Of a stretch of DNA of 64,000 nucleotides, positions 35,500-45,056 are shown in pieces; position 1 is the stretch's first letter; each line of letters opens with the position of its first letter. The stretch spans positions 186,001-250,000 of the forward strand of contig NZ_FOKM01000003.1 of the NCBI RefSeq assembly GCF_900111905.1. Reading direction: 5' to 3'. This stretch comes from Rhizobium sp. NFR07. Lineage in GTDB: Bacteria; Pseudomonadota; Alphaproteobacteria; Rhizobiales; Rhizobiaceae. Under the pieces are notes generated by a model. It was given only the letters and a program-made list of their open reading frames with translations, was not told the DNA's origin and ran no database searches. The translations under genes were made by a program, and so were the position numbers.

Positions 35500-36894
35500 G
35501 TGGATTACATTTCTACCCGGGGCACCGCGCCCGCTCTCGGCTTCCGTGATGCGCTGATGGCAGGCCTTGCGAAAGACGGCGGTCTCTATGTTCCCCGCGA
35601 ATGGCCGACCCTGTCGAAGAAGGAAATCCGTGCGCTGCGCGGCAAGTCCTACCAGGAAGTCGCCTTCGCCATCCTGTCGCGCTTCGTCGACGGCGAGATC
35701 GCCGACGACAAGCTGCGGGCGATGATCGACGAAGCCTGTGCCACCTTCCGCCACCCGGCCGTGGTGCCGCTGGTGCAGGTCGGCCCGAACGATTTCATCC
35801 TCGAACTCTTCCACGGCACGACGCTCGCTTTCAAGGATGTGGCGATGCAGCTGCTCGCCCGTCTGATGGACCATGTTCTGGCCGAGCGTGGCGAACGCGC
35901 GACCATCGTCGGCGCCACCTCGGGCGACACGGGCGGGGCTGCGATCGATGCCTTTGCCGGCCGTGAGCGCACCGACATCTTCATTCTCTTCCCGCATGGC
36001 AAGGTATCGCCGGTGCAGCAGCGCCAGATGACCTCGTCGACCGCATCGAACGTGCATGCTGTCGCCATCAAGGGCAATTTCGACGACTGCCAGAACCTCG
36101 TCAAAGAGATGTTCAACGACGCAGCCTTCCGCGACAAGGTAAAGCTTTCGGGCGTCAACTCGATCAACTGGGCACGCATCATGGCGCAGGTGGTCTATTA
36201 CTTCACCGCTGCCTTGTCCCTCGGCGGGCCGGACCGGAAAATCTCCTTTACCGTGCCGACCGGCAATTTCGGTGATATCTTCGCCGGTTATGTCGCCAAG
36301 AAGATGGGCCTGCCGATCGACCGCCTCGTCATCGCCACCAATGACAACGACATCCTGGCGCGCACTCTGAAAACCGGCCGCTACGAGATGAAGGGCGTCA
36401 AGGCGACGACCTCGCCGTCGATGGACATCCAGATCTCGTCGAATTTCGAGCGGCTGCTGTTCGAAGCCTATGGTCGTGACGCCGCTGCCGTGCGCCGTTC
36501 GATGGACGGATTGAAACAGTCCGGCGCGTTCGAAATTCCGGAAACGCCGTTGAAGGCGATCAAGCGCGAATTCCGCGCCGGCCGCGCTACCGAAAAGCAG
36601 GTGGCGCAGACTATCCGCGAGATGCTGTCGGCCACCGGCTACCTTCTCGATCCGCATACGGCGACCGGCGTTTTCGTCGCGCGGAAGAACGCGAAACCGG
36701 CAAGCCCGATGGTGACGCTTTCGACCGCGCATCCGGCCAAATTCCCCGCTGCGGTAGAATCCGCTTGCGGAATTGATCCCGCCCTCCCATCATGGCTTGC
36801 TGATCTGATGCAAAGGGAGGAGCGCTTCGATATCCTGGAATCCGAGCTCAAGGCCGTCGAGACTTTCATCGCCAGCCACGCCCGGGCCAAGTGA
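35500..36894 (+). CDS. thrC: Threonine synthase
   Basis: PLP enzyme converting O-phosphohomoserine to threonine. 464 residues, long (bacterial/yeast) form. N terminus DYISTRGTAPALGFRDALMAGLAKDGGLYVP, PLP Lys in TLAFKD (about residue 111), Ser/Gly loop GATSGDTGGAAI. Starts at GTG 35500. The M16 peptidase gene follows after 24 bases, a common rhizobial arrangement. Homoserine kinase (thrB) lies at 47750-48730. Confidence 0.96.
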   Translation: MDYISTRGTAPALGFRDALMAGLAKDGGLYVPREWPTLSKKEIRALRGKSYQEVAFAILSRFVDGEIADDKLRAMIDEACATFRHPAVVPLVQVGPNDFILELFHGTTLAFKDVAMQLLARLMDHVLAERGERATIVGATSGDTGGAAIDAFAGRERTDIFILFPHGKVSPVQQRQMTSSTASNVHAVAIKGNFDDCQNLVKEMFNDAAFRDKVKLSGVNSINWARIMAQVVYYFTAALSLGGPDRKISFTVPTGNFGDIFAGYVAKKMGLPIDRLVIATNDNDILARTLKTGRYEMKGVKATTSPSMDIQISSNFERLLFEAYGRDAAAVRRSMDGLKQSGAFEIPETPLKAIKREFRAGRATEKQVAQTIREMLSATGYLLDPHTATGVFVARKNAKPASPMVTLSTAHPAKFPAAVESACGIDPALPSWLADLMQREERFDILESELKAVETFIASHARAK

Positions 36895-36918
36895 CGCCAG
36901 CGCCGGAAAGACCTACGT

Positions 36919-38214
36919 ATGAATGTTGAAATTACCCGGCTTCCCTCCGGTCTCACCGTCGTTACCGAAACCATGCCGCATCTGGAGAGCGTCGCGCTCG
37001 GTGTGTGGATCAAGTCGGGATCGCGCAACGAGACCGAGGCGGAGCATGGCATCGCCCATCTTCTCGAACATATGGCCTTCAAGGGCACCAAGCGACGCAG
37101 CGCGCGCGACATCGCCGAGCAAATCGAGGATGTCGGCGGCGAGCTGAACGCCGCGACCTCAACGGAGACCACCTCCTATTATGCCCGCGTGCTGAAGGAC
37201 CATGTGCCGCTCGCCGTGGACATTCTCGCCGACATCCTGACGGAATCGGTCTTCGACAAGGAAGAGCTGCGCCGCGAGAAGCAGGTCATCCTGCAGGAAA
37301 TCAACGCCGCCAACGACACGCCGGACGATATCGTCTTCGACCATTTCTCGTCGGTCGCCTATCGCGACCAGACGATCGGGCGGCCGATCCTCGGCACGCC
37401 GGAACGGGTGAAAAGCTTCACGCCGTCGCAGATCCGCGGCTATCTCTCGCGCAACTACACGACAGACCGCATGTTCGTGGTCGCCGCCGGCGCGGTCGAT
37501 CACCAGTCCTTCTGCAAACAGGTCGAGGAGCGTTTCGCCGGCCTGCCGCAGACGGCAAGCGCCCCGCCGGTCTCCGAAGTCGCCCGCTATACTGGCGGCG
37601 ACATCCGCGAAGAACGCGATCTGATGGATACCCAGGTCCTGCTCGGTTTCGAGGGCAAGGCCTATCACATGCGTGACTTCTACTGTTCGCAGATCCTCGC
37701 CAACATTCTCGGCGGCGGCATGTCGTCCCGTCTGTTCCAGGAGGTGCGCGAGCATCGCGGCCTCTGCTATTCGGTCTATGCCTTCCATTGGGGCTTTTCC
37801 GATACCGGCATCTTCGGCGTGCATGCCGCGACCGGCGGCGACGAGCTGCCGACGCTGATTCCAGTCATCATCGACGAATTGCACAAGTCGTCCGAGACCA
37901 TCCATCAGGTGGAAATCGACCGCGCCCGGGCGCAGATCCGCGCCCAGCTTCTGATGGGCCAGGAAAGCCCCGCGGCACGCGCCGGCCAGATCGCAAGGCA
38001 GATGCTGCTCTACGGTCGCTCGATCCCGAACGAGGAGATGATGGAACGGCTGGAAGGCATTACCACCCAGCGCCTGACCGACCTCGCCGGCCGGCTGTTC
38101 TTCGATACGACGCCGACACTCTCTGCGGTCGGTCCGATCGAGAAGCTTGCGCCGATGACCGAGATCTCGGCGGCACTCTCCGCCCCCATCGTCAAGACCA
38201 AGGCGGCCGGTTAA
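36919..38214 (+). CDS. M16-family zinc peptidase (processing-peptidase-like)
   Basis: 431 residues. Inverted zinc motif HLLEH (in HGIAHLLEHMAFKGT) with a distal Glu in the following helix (AATSTETTSYYARVL). The second, inactive M16 domain spans about 220-420 (LGFEGKAYHMRDFY, GGGMSSRLFQEVREHRGLCYSV). Resembles the mitochondrial processing peptidase beta subunit and bacterial PqqL/YmxG types. No signal peptide, so cytoplasmic. GGAAAGACC before the start. In an apparent thrC-M16-GNAT-GGDEF/EAL run. Confidence 0.92.
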   Translation: MNVEITRLPSGLTVVTETMPHLESVALGVWIKSGSRNETEAEHGIAHLLEHMAFKGTKRRSARDIAEQIEDVGGELNAATSTETTSYYARVLKDHVPLAVDILADILTESVFDKEELRREKQVILQEINAANDTPDDIVFDHFSSVAYRDQTIGRPILGTPERVKSFTPSQIRGYLSRNYTTDRMFVVAAGAVDHQSFCKQVEERFAGLPQTASAPPVSEVARYTGGDIREERDLMDTQVLLGFEGKAYHMRDFYCSQILANILGGGMSSRLFQEVREHRGLCYSVYAFHWGFSDTGIFGVHAATGGDELPTLIPVIIDELHKSSETIHQVEIDRARAQIRAQLLMGQESPAARAGQIARQMLLYGRSIPNEEMMERLEGITTQRLTDLAGRLFFDTTPTLSAVGPIEKLAPMTEISAALSAPIVKTKAAG

Positions 38215-38244
38215 ACCCGGCCGGCCTCCCGGAGCGCGCGCAGG

Positions 38245-38856
38245 ATGGGCAGATCGGTGTTTCGGTTCTTGTCCCGGCATCCGGAAACACCGGAGCTTCT
38301 CGGGCCGGAACATGTTCTGCGGCTACCGCATCAATCCGACTACAGGCAGTGGTTCAAGCTGCGTTCGGAAAGCCGTTCCTTCCTGCAGCCGTGGGAGCCG
38401 ACCTGGCGCGGCGATGAGCTGACTGAAGCCGCCTTCCGTGCCCGCGTGCTGCGCGGCGGCCAGGAATATGCCTCGGGGCTTGCCGTGCCGATGCTGCTCT
38501 TTCGCCGCGACGACATGGTGCTGCTTGGCGGCCTCACCATCGGCTACATTCGCCGGGGTGCGGCACAAAGCTGCATGATCGGATATTGGATGGGCGAAAA
38601 ACACGCGGGCCAAGGCCATATGTTGGCCGCATTGAGGGTGGCAATCCCCTATATCCAAGGCGGACTTCAGTTGCACCGGATCGAGGCAGCCTGTATTCCG
38701 GAGAACTGGAAAAGCATCCGGCTCTTAGAAAAAGCCGGCTTCGAGCGGGAAGGTCTTTTGCGAAAATATCTCAAAATCAATGGTGAGTGGCGTGACCACG
38801 TGATGTTTTCCCGGTTGCCGGAAGACGGCGAATTCGGGAAAATGCTCAAGCCATGA
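38245..38856 (+). CDS. GNAT-family N-acetyltransferase, RimJ-like
   Basis: 203 residues. GNAT fold with acetyl-CoA site (CMIGYWMGEKHAGQGHMLAALR) and the RimJ/RimL feature LHRIEAACIPENWKSIRLLEKAGFEREGLLRKYLKINGEWRDHVMFS. May acetylate ribosomal protein S5 or another N terminus. Its stop overlaps the next start (ATGA at 38853-38856), so it is coupled to the GGDEF/EAL gene. Confidence 0.9.
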   Translation: MGRSVFRFLSRHPETPELLGPEHVLRLPHQSDYRQWFKLRSESRSFLQPWEPTWRGDELTEAAFRARVLRGGQEYASGLAVPMLLFRRDDMVLLGGLTIGYIRRGAAQSCMIGYWMGEKHAGQGHMLAALRVAIPYIQGGLQLHRIEAACIPENWKSIRLLEKAGFEREGLLRKYLKINGEWRDHVMFSRLPEDGEFGKMLKP

Positions 38857-41759
38857 CCGAAGATTTGCGTATTGCGTACCGGGCCTTCGGCCTCAAATTC
38901 CTGTTGGTTGCCATTCTCGCGTTTCTGACGTTCGGGCTCGCCGGGGCGCGTGCCGCCGAACCGGTAAAGATTTCCCGCGACGACACCGCGCTCGACCTGA
39001 CCGCCACCACCGACATCTACGCCAACCAGGGCGAGGCCTTTCAGGTTTCCACCGCAGCCGGCGCCGACGGCATTCGCCGACGTATCGAGGTGCGCTCGAG
39101 TTCGCCCAGCCACCAGGGCGACTGGGCGGTCTTTGCGCTCTCCAACGTCTCCGAGGAACAGCTGGAGCGCGTCATCGTCGCCCCGCATTTCCGCCTCGTC
39201 GATTCCAAGGTCTTCTGGCCGGATCTCGGCTCGCAGCGCATCATCGCAATTACGCCGTCGGAAGGCTTTTCGCTCGACCGTGTGCCGAGCCCCGATGCCG
39301 ACGTCTTCCGCATCACGCTCAATCCCGGCTCGACGATCACTTTCGTGGCGGAGCTTGCCACCCCTTCCCTGCCGCAGATCTATCTGTGGCAGCCGGATGC
39401 CTACAAGGACACGGTCAACGCGTTCACGCTCTATCGCGGTATCGTGCTCGGCATTGCCGGCCTGCTCGCGGTGTTCCTCACCATTCTCTTCGTCGTCAAG
39501 GGCACCTCGATGCTGCCGGCGGCAGCGGCTCTCGCCTGGGCGGTGCTCGCCTATATCTGCGTCGACTTCGGCTTCGTCGACAAGCTGATCACCATAACTT
39601 CCAGCGACCAGCGCATATGGCGCGCGGGCGCGGAAGTGGCGCTCGCCTCCTCGCTCGTCATCTTCCTCTTCACCTATCTCAACCTCAACCGCTGGCACGT
39701 GCATCTCGGCTATGCGACGCTTGCCTGGGTGGTCGGACTGGTGCTTCTCGGTGGTGTCGCGATCTACGATCCGTCCGTCGCTTCCGGTATCGCGCGGCTT
39801 TCCTTCGCGCTCACCGGCACGGTCGGCATCCTGCTGATCATCTATCTCGGCTTCAACCGCTACGACCGCGCCATCCTGCTCGTGCCCACCTGGACACTGA
39901 TCTTGGTCTGGCTGTTCGGCGGTTGGCTGACGGTGACGGGCCAGCTCGACAACGACATCATCCAGCCGGCGCTCGGCGGCGGTCTCGTGCTGATCGTGCT
40001 CCTGATCGGCTTCACCGTCATGCAGCACGCCTTTGCCGGTGGCGCCTATCAGCAGGGCCTGTTCTCCGATCTCGAACGCCAGTCACTGGCGCTGACCGGC
40101 AGCGGCGACACCGTGTGGGACTGGGACGTCGCCCGTGACCGCGTCGTCACGACGCCGGATATTTCCGGCCGCCTCGGCCTCGAGCCCGGTGCCATGCACG
40201 GTCCGGTGCGCAATTGGGTGCCGCGTCTTCACCCCGACGATCGCGACCGTTTCCGCGCCACGCTCGACGTGCTGCTCGAACATCGCCGCGGCCGCCTGCA
40301 TCACGAATTCCGCATCCGCGCCGAGGACGGCCATTTTCACTGGCTGCAGATCCGCGCCCGGCCGGTGCTCGGCTCCAATGGCGAGATCATCCGCTGCGTC
40401 GGCACGATCATCGACGTCACCGAGCAGAAGAATTCCGTCGAACGATTGCTGCAGGATGCGCTGCACGACAATCTGACCGGCCTGCCGAATCGCCAGGTCT
40501 TTCTCGACCGCCTGCAAGGCGTGCTGACGATCGCATCCGGCGGCGACAGCGTGCGGCCGACAGTGATGGCGATCGATATCGACCGCTACAAGCAGGTGAA
40601 CGACAGTCTCGGCATCGCGGCCGGCGACAACATGCTGATCGCGCTGACGCGGCGCCTGCGCCGCCTGCTGAAGCCGCAGGATACGCTGGCGCGGCTTGCC
40701 GGCGACCAGTTCGGCCTGATCCTCGTGTCCGAGCGCGACCCGGCCAAGATCGCCGATTTCGCCGATGCGGTGTCGAAGGCGATCATGGTGCCGATAAACT
40801 ATGCCAACCGCGAGATCGTGCTGACCGCCTCGATCGGACTTGCCTCCTGGGTGGACCAGCAGGAAAGTGCGGCCGGGCTTCTGGCGGATGCGGAACTTGC
40901 CATGTACCGGGCCAAGCGCGGCGGCGGCAACAAGGTGGAGCCTTTCCGGCCGATCTTCCGCTCCTCCGGAACCGACCGCCTGCAGATCGAGACCGACCTG
41001 CGCCGTGCACTCGAACGCAAGGAAGTCTCGCTTGCCTACCAGCCGATCATTTCGCTGAAGGATGGCGAGATCGCCGGTTTCGAGGCGCTGATGCGCTGGG
41101 AACATCCCAAGCGCGGCACGATCCCGCCGTCGGAATTCATTCCGATCGCGGAAATGTCGGATCTGATCGGCCCGCTCGGCGTGTTCGCCATGGAAAAAGC
41201 TGCTGCGGATCTCGTGTCCTGGCAGGAGCAGACCGGCGAACTGCCGATTTTCGTCTCGGTCAACCTGTCGAGCGCGCAGTTGCTGAATGCCGACCTCTAC
41301 AACGACGTCCGTTCGCTGATCTCCAAGACCCATGTCAATCCGGCGCAGTTGAAGCTGGAACTGACCGAGTCGATGATGATGGAGAATCCAGAACAGGCGC
41401 GGCTTGTTCTGGCAAAGCTCAAGGAAACTGGCCTGAGCCTCGCGCTCGACGATTTCGGCACCGGCTATTCGTCGCTCGCCTATCTGACGCAATTCCCCTT
41501 CGACATGATCAAGCTCGACAAATCGATCGTCGGCGACAATAGCGACCGCGGCTCGGTGCTGCTTCGCTCGGTCATCGCCATGGCGCGGGCATTGGAAATG
41601 GTGGTCGTGGCGGAAGGCATCCAGACGGATGACGACGCAATGGACCTCGCCAAGATGGGCTGCCATTACGGCCAGAGCTACCTCTTCGGCCCGCCCGCTG
41701 CTGGCGACGCGATCCTGCGGCTGCTGAAAGAGCGGTTTCCGCTGACGAAGAGAGCTTGA
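38853..41759 (+). CDS. Membrane-bound PAS-GGDEF-EAL protein with degenerate GGDEF motif
   Basis: 968 residues. Signal-like N terminus (FLLVAILAFLTFGLAGARA), a periplasmic domain of about 150 residues, and a run of about seven membrane helices (about 190-400), as in 7TMR-DISM sensors. PAS domain at about 410-526 (GDTVWDWDVARDRVV, HHEFRIRAEDGHFHWLQIR). The GGDEF domain reads AGDQF near 615, with no RxxD inhibitory site (LKPQD precedes), so cyclase activity is doubtful. The EAL domain keeps FEALMRWEHP (about 743), ELTES and DDFGTGYSSL (about 865). Predicted c-di-GMP phosphodiesterase controlled by an envelope signal. Confidence 0.93.
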   Translation: MTEDLRIAYRAFGLKFLLVAILAFLTFGLAGARAAEPVKISRDDTALDLTATTDIYANQGEAFQVSTAAGADGIRRRIEVRSSSPSHQGDWAVFALSNVSEEQLERVIVAPHFRLVDSKVFWPDLGSQRIIAITPSEGFSLDRVPSPDADVFRITLNPGSTITFVAELATPSLPQIYLWQPDAYKDTVNAFTLYRGIVLGIAGLLAVFLTILFVVKGTSMLPAAAALAWAVLAYICVDFGFVDKLITITSSDQRIWRAGAEVALASSLVIFLFTYLNLNRWHVHLGYATLAWVVGLVLLGGVAIYDPSVASGIARLSFALTGTVGILLIIYLGFNRYDRAILLVPTWTLILVWLFGGWLTVTGQLDNDIIQPALGGGLVLIVLLIGFTVMQHAFAGGAYQQGLFSDLERQSLALTGSGDTVWDWDVARDRVVTTPDISGRLGLEPGAMHGPVRNWVPRLHPDDRDRFRATLDVLLEHRRGRLHHEFRIRAEDGHFHWLQIRARPVLGSNGEIIRCVGTIIDVTEQKNSVERLLQDALHDNLTGLPNRQVFLDRLQGVLTIASGGDSVRPTVMAIDIDRYKQVNDSLGIAAGDNMLIALTRRLRRLLKPQDTLARLAGDQFGLILVSERDPAKIADFADAVSKAIMVPINYANREIVLTASIGLASWVDQQESAAGLLADAELAMYRAKRGGGNKVEPFRPIFRSSGTDRLQIETDLRRALERKEVSLAYQPIISLKDGEIAGFEALMRWEHPKRGTIPPSEFIPIAEMSDLIGPLGVFAMEKAAADLVSWQEQTGELPIFVSVNLSSAQLLNADLYNDVRSLISKTHVNPAQLKLELTESMMMENPEQARLVLAKLKETGLSLALDDFGTGYSSLAYLTQFPFDMIKLDKSIVGDNSDRGSVLLRSVIAMARALEMVVVAEGIQTDDDAMDLAKMGCHYGQSYLFGPPAAGDAILRLLKERFPLTKRA

Positions 41760-41772
41760 GGGCCACGTCCTG

Positions 41773-41905
41773 CTCTCCCCCCTTGTGGGGGAGATGTCAT
41801 CGGAGATGACAGAGGGGGGTGGCGCGGCAAACTCAACGGGCGTGGAATATGCGGATCTACCCCCCTCTGCCCTGCCGGGCATCTCCCCCGCAAGGGGGGG
41901 GAGAT
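41773..41905. repeat. 133-bp inverted-repeat intergenic element (RIME-like)
   Basis: Two arms of about 45 bp, each a CTCCCC-C-TTG(T/C)GGGGGAGATG hairpin followed by CAGAGGGGGGT, face each other around a short spacer (about 41821-41858). No coding content. It lies between the GGDEF/EAL gene and the convergent metallopeptidase gene and may end transcription from both. Its hairpin core resembles that in the element at 17062-17243, but the outer ends differ. Confidence 0.8.
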
Positions 41906-41916
41906 TGGCTAGGCCG

Positions 41917-42978
41917 CTACCGCCGTCGCACCAGATCATGCACGAACTGCAGCTTCGCGGTCACCGCCGGCGTCAGGATGAACGGATAGAGATCCGGCAC
42001 GCCCATCGAACGGTGGATGCTGTTGAGCGCCAGACTGAACGGCACCCAGGCCGAGACGAGCTGTTCGGCGCTATCCGCCTTGTAGGGATTGAAATCCACC
42101 TCGGCCGACAATTCCTCGTGGCGGCGCGGCTCGATCGACATGCCGTAGGAGCGCGCCGTCTCCAGCGTATCGACGATATGGACATAGTGGGCGAAGCTCT
42201 CGGCGAAATCCTCCCAAGGATGGGAACTGGCATAGGTCGAGATGAAGAATTCCTGCCAGTTCGGCGGCGGGCCCTCTTCATAGTTGCGGCTTAGCGCCTC
42301 GCCGTAATCGACCGTCTCATCTCCGAAGACCGTGCGGAATTCGTCGAGTCGCCCGCCATCGCGCACCATCTTGTCCCAGATATAGTGACCGGTCTCGTGA
42401 CGGAAGTGACCGAGCATGGTGCGATAGGGTTCGTTCATCGACACACGGATCTGCTCGCGGGTGGCATCGTCGGCTTCGGCGGCGCGGATGGCGATTAGCC
42501 CGTTTTCGTGGCCGGTCATCGCCGCCTTTACCGTGCCATCCGGTTGGACCTCGTCAACGAGGAAATCGAAGACGAGACCACCCACCGGATCTTCGTCGCG
42601 GTTGATCCGCGGCAGGTTCCATTTCAGCATCGAATAGAAGAGATGGCGCTGCGCCTGGCTTATATGCCGCCACTGTTTCAGCCCCTCTTCCGTCGAGGCA
42701 TCGGGCACCAGCCGGTTATGCCGGCAGGCGGGGCAGAAAGCGTTCGGATCATCCGCCATCACAGTCCAGTTGCAGATGTCCAGGCCGGCGTTCTCGCAAA
42801 GCTTCACCTGGTGATCAGGCTTGCCGAACAAATGCCAGGTCACGCCATCTTCGGCTATCTCGAGCGTCTGTATGGATAGCATTTCCGGCACGAAGGCGAG
42901 TCGATAACCGCAGTTGACGCAAGTCCGGTTGGCGAAGAAGACAGTCTGGCCGCAGTGATCGCAATCGAAAAGGCGCAT
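41917..42978 (-). CDS. Putative zinc-binding metallopeptidase with zinc-ribbon N terminus
   Basis: 353 residues. N-terminal zinc ribbon (CDHCGQ, CVNCGY) and a second Cys cluster (CENAG, CNW, CPACRHN) precede a metallopeptidase-like domain with HETGHYIWD as the HExxH-type motif (HETGH) and a likely third ligand in EDFAESFAHYVH. Cytoplasmic, no signal. This is the putative zinc-binding metallopeptidase family; substrate unknown. Divergent space to csbD holds the csbD terminator. Confidence 0.87.
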   Translation of the reverse strand: MRLFDCDHCGQTVFFANRTCVNCGYRLAFVPEMLSIQTLEIAEDGVTWHLFGKPDHQVKLCENAGLDICNWTVMADDPNAFCPACRHNRLVPDASTEEGLKQWRHISQAQRHLFYSMLKWNLPRINRDEDPVGGLVFDFLVDEVQPDGTVKAAMTGHENGLIAIRAAEADDATREQIRVSMNEPYRTMLGHFRHETGHYIWDKMVRDGGRLDEFRTVFGDETVDYGEALSRNYEEGPPPNWQEFFISTYASSHPWEDFAESFAHYVHIVDTLETARSYGMSIEPRRHEELSAEVDFNPYKADSAEQLVSAWVPFSLALNSIHRSMGVPDLYPFILTPAVTAKLQFVHDLVRRR

Positions 42979-43017
42979 GGTGATCCGCTCAAAAAGGGGT
43001 TGTGGGGCACATAAAAG

Positions 43018-43050
43018 AAAACCTGCCCCGGCCGGAGCCGAAACAGGTTT
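43018..43050 (-). terminator. Intrinsic terminator of the CsbD gene
   Basis: Minus-strand hairpin with outer stem AAACCTG/CAGGTTT (43044-43050 and 43019-43025 on +) and an inner GC-rich stem, followed by TCTTTTAT. Confidence 0.75.
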
Positions 43051-43076
43051 CCCGTTCGATTGGAGAGTCGAACTAA

Positions 43077-43268
43077 TTAAGCGCGGTCAACGATATCCTT
43101 CGCGGCATCCTTGACCTTGCCCTTGGCCTGCTGAGCATGGCCCTTCGCCTCCTGGGCATTACCCTTGGCCTTCAGCTTCGGGTTGTCGGTCATGTCACCT
43201 GCGGCCTGCTTGACCTTGCCGGCCATTTCGTTGCCCTTACCGGATACCTTATCGCTGGTGCTACCCAT
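43077..43268 (-). CDS. CsbD-family stress protein
   Basis: 63 residues. CsbD fold: low complexity, Lys/Ala/Gly-rich, with repeated GKxKQAAGD, KAKGNAQEAKGHAQQAKG and VKDAAKDIVDRA units. CsbD proteins are induced by general stress in other bacteria and their role is unknown. AAGGAGAAACACCG precedes the ATG, a very strong ribosome-binding site that suggests high expression. Confidence 0.92.
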   Translation of the reverse strand: MGSTSDKVSGKGNEMAGKVKQAAGDMTDNPKLKAKGNAQEAKGHAQQAKGKVKDAAKDIVDRA

Positions 43269-43359
43269 CGGTGTTTCTCCTTATCTCGTGGCGCTGTGAG
43301 CGCGCCTTGCGGAGTAAAAACGACGATGGCGACAGTTCGTTCCAAACTAATGAAATAAC

Positions 43360-44022
43360 TTAGGCATGACCGGCATCGGTCGAGAGCATTTCCGGGCTCA
43401 CTCCCATCAGTGCCAGCGCCTGCTCATACTTGGAATCGACACAAGGATCAAAGATGATTTCGTCATGGGCATTGCAGTTGAGCCAGCCGTTGTTGCTGAT
43501 CTCCGCTTCCAGCTGGCCGGCCGCCCAGCCGGCATAGCCGAGCAGCATGGTGGCCCTCGCCGGCCCCTTGCCCTCGGCGATCGCCCGCAGAATGTCGAGC
43601 GTCGCGGTGAGCGAGATATCGTCGCTGACGGGAATTGAAGATTCGCTGGAAAAGTCGTCGGAGTGCAGGACGAAGCCCCGCCCGGGTTCCACGGGCCCGC
43701 CGGACAGGACCGGGAAGTGACGCGTCGCATCCGGCAGCATGAAGGCTTCAGGCTGTTCGAGAAGCTTCAGGTGCAGGAGAACATCGCTGAACGAAAGCTC
43801 CTGCAGGCGGTTGATGATGAAACCCATCGCGCCGGCAGAGGAATGGGCGCATATGTAAACGACACTGCGAGCGAAATTGCCATCCTGGACGCCGGGCATG
43901 GCGATCAGGAACTGCCCATCCAGAAAACCGCGTTCGCTCTTGTCCGTCAGTGCCGAGTATCCCAATCCTGCCTCCAGTCGGTGTGCTGTCAAAGCCCAGT
44001 CCAGTGGTGCGGACCGTAGCAA
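43360..44022 (-). CDS. YqgE/AlgH family protein (DUF179)
   Basis: 220 residues. YqgE/AlgH fold: [72 protein letters not shown]. Function is unknown in most bacteria. The first about 30 residues are not conserved, so the true start may lie later at a non-ATG codon. Divergent from the DsbD-N gene (110-base gap). Confidence 0.88.
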   Translation of the reverse strand: MLRSAPLDWALTAHRLEAGLGYSALTDKSERGFLDGQFLIAMPGVQDGNFARSVVYICAHSSAGAMGFIINRLQELSFSDVLLHLKLLEQPEAFMLPDATRHFPVLSGGPVEPGRGFVLHSDDFSSESSIPVSDDISLTATLDILRAIAEGKGPARATMLLGYAGWAAGQLEAEISNNGWLNCNAHDEIIFDPCVDSKYEQALALMGVSPEMLSTDAGHA

Positions 44023-44132
44023 GCGGTCATTCAGAGCAACATGGGGCAGTCCTCAATATCATTCAACCGAAAATGATCGCTTTTCGTCAGACGTGGCTGG
44101 CAGGCTTGAAAGCGCTGGGTTAAATCCAGTGC

Positions 44133-44981
44133 ATGAAGACGATTGCCCCCACCTTCCGCAATCCCTTGTTTGCGGCCACAGCATTTGCACTCCTCCCCTT
44201 CCTTGCGCCGGCGCTTCCGGCACAGGCCGAGACGACCGACTGGGCAGGCAATGAAGGCGGACGCATGCGGATCGTGGCGCTCGCCCCGGATACGCGCGGC
44301 ATCGTGCGCGGCGCGCTGCAGATCGAACCCAAGGCCGGGTGGATCACCTATTGGCGGGAACCGGGCGATGCCGGCATTCCGCCGCATATCAACTTCCCGT
44401 CATCTTCCGACGTGACGCTTCAACGGATGTCCTATCCGGTGCCGAAGCGCTTCGACAACGGCGAACTGCGCGACATCGGTTATGACGGTCCGGTGGCGTT
44501 TCCCTTCGAGTTGAAGATCAAGGATCCGTCCAAGCCGGCCAACCTGACCGCTTCCACGTTCATCGGCCTCTGCCGCAATATCTGCATTCCTTTCCAGGCC
44601 GAGTTTTCCCTGTCGCTGAAACAGGAGGGCGGTAATTCGTTCTCAGAGGCGATGATCATCAACGACGCCGAGGGCAAGCTGCCGGAATCCCCATCCGATG
44701 ATTTCGCGGTGACCCATTACACGCTCTCGGCCGATGGCGATCAGCTGCGGCTGCGTCTGCGGCTTCCCAAGGATGCCGCCAAAAAACCCAAGGTCATCGT
44801 CACCGGGCCGGAAGGCCATGTGCTGTTCGGCGACGACGAAGGCAAGCGCGACGGCGACGACTATGCGGTGGAGCTGCCGGTCGGCAAGCTGCCGAAGGGC
44901 TATGAGATGAAAGGAAAGCGCTGGGGCATTCTCGTGCTGGCTGGCAGCCGCGCGATGGAGACTTCGCTCGCCTTCGAGTGA
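44133..44981 (+). CDS. Exported DsbD N-terminal-domain protein
   Basis: 282 residues. Signal peptide ends near LPAQAE. The remainder matches the periplasmic N-terminal domain of the disulfide reductase DsbD (GWITYWREPGDAGIPPHINF, GLCRNICIPFQAEFSL), with the redox pair in the CRNIC segment. The DsbD transmembrane and thioredoxin parts are absent, so it needs a separate electron donor (a CcdA/ScsB-like protein elsewhere); that is inference. Followed 75 bases later by a peroxiredoxin gene. Confidence 0.85.
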   Translation: MKTIAPTFRNPLFAATAFALLPFLAPALPAQAETTDWAGNEGGRMRIVALAPDTRGIVRGALQIEPKAGWITYWREPGDAGIPPHINFPSSSDVTLQRMSYPVPKRFDNGELRDIGYDGPVAFPFELKIKDPSKPANLTASTFIGLCRNICIPFQAEFSLSLKQEGGNSFSEAMIINDAEGKLPESPSDDFAVTHYTLSADGDQLRLRLRLPKDAAKKPKVIVTGPEGHVLFGDDEGKRDGDDYAVELPVGKLPKGYEMKGKRWGILVLAGSRAMETSLAFE

Positions 44982-45056
44982 ACCTGCGATCGACCTTGTC
45001 TTGGCTTTCACCGGCCCTATAGTGCTGGCATTGCATTTGAAACGCGAGACAAGACA

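Noticed and set aside
40083..41939. A 618-codon minus-strand frame across the GGDEF/EAL gene
   Set aside because: Shadow of a clear multi-domain gene; no recognisable motif or ribosome-binding site.
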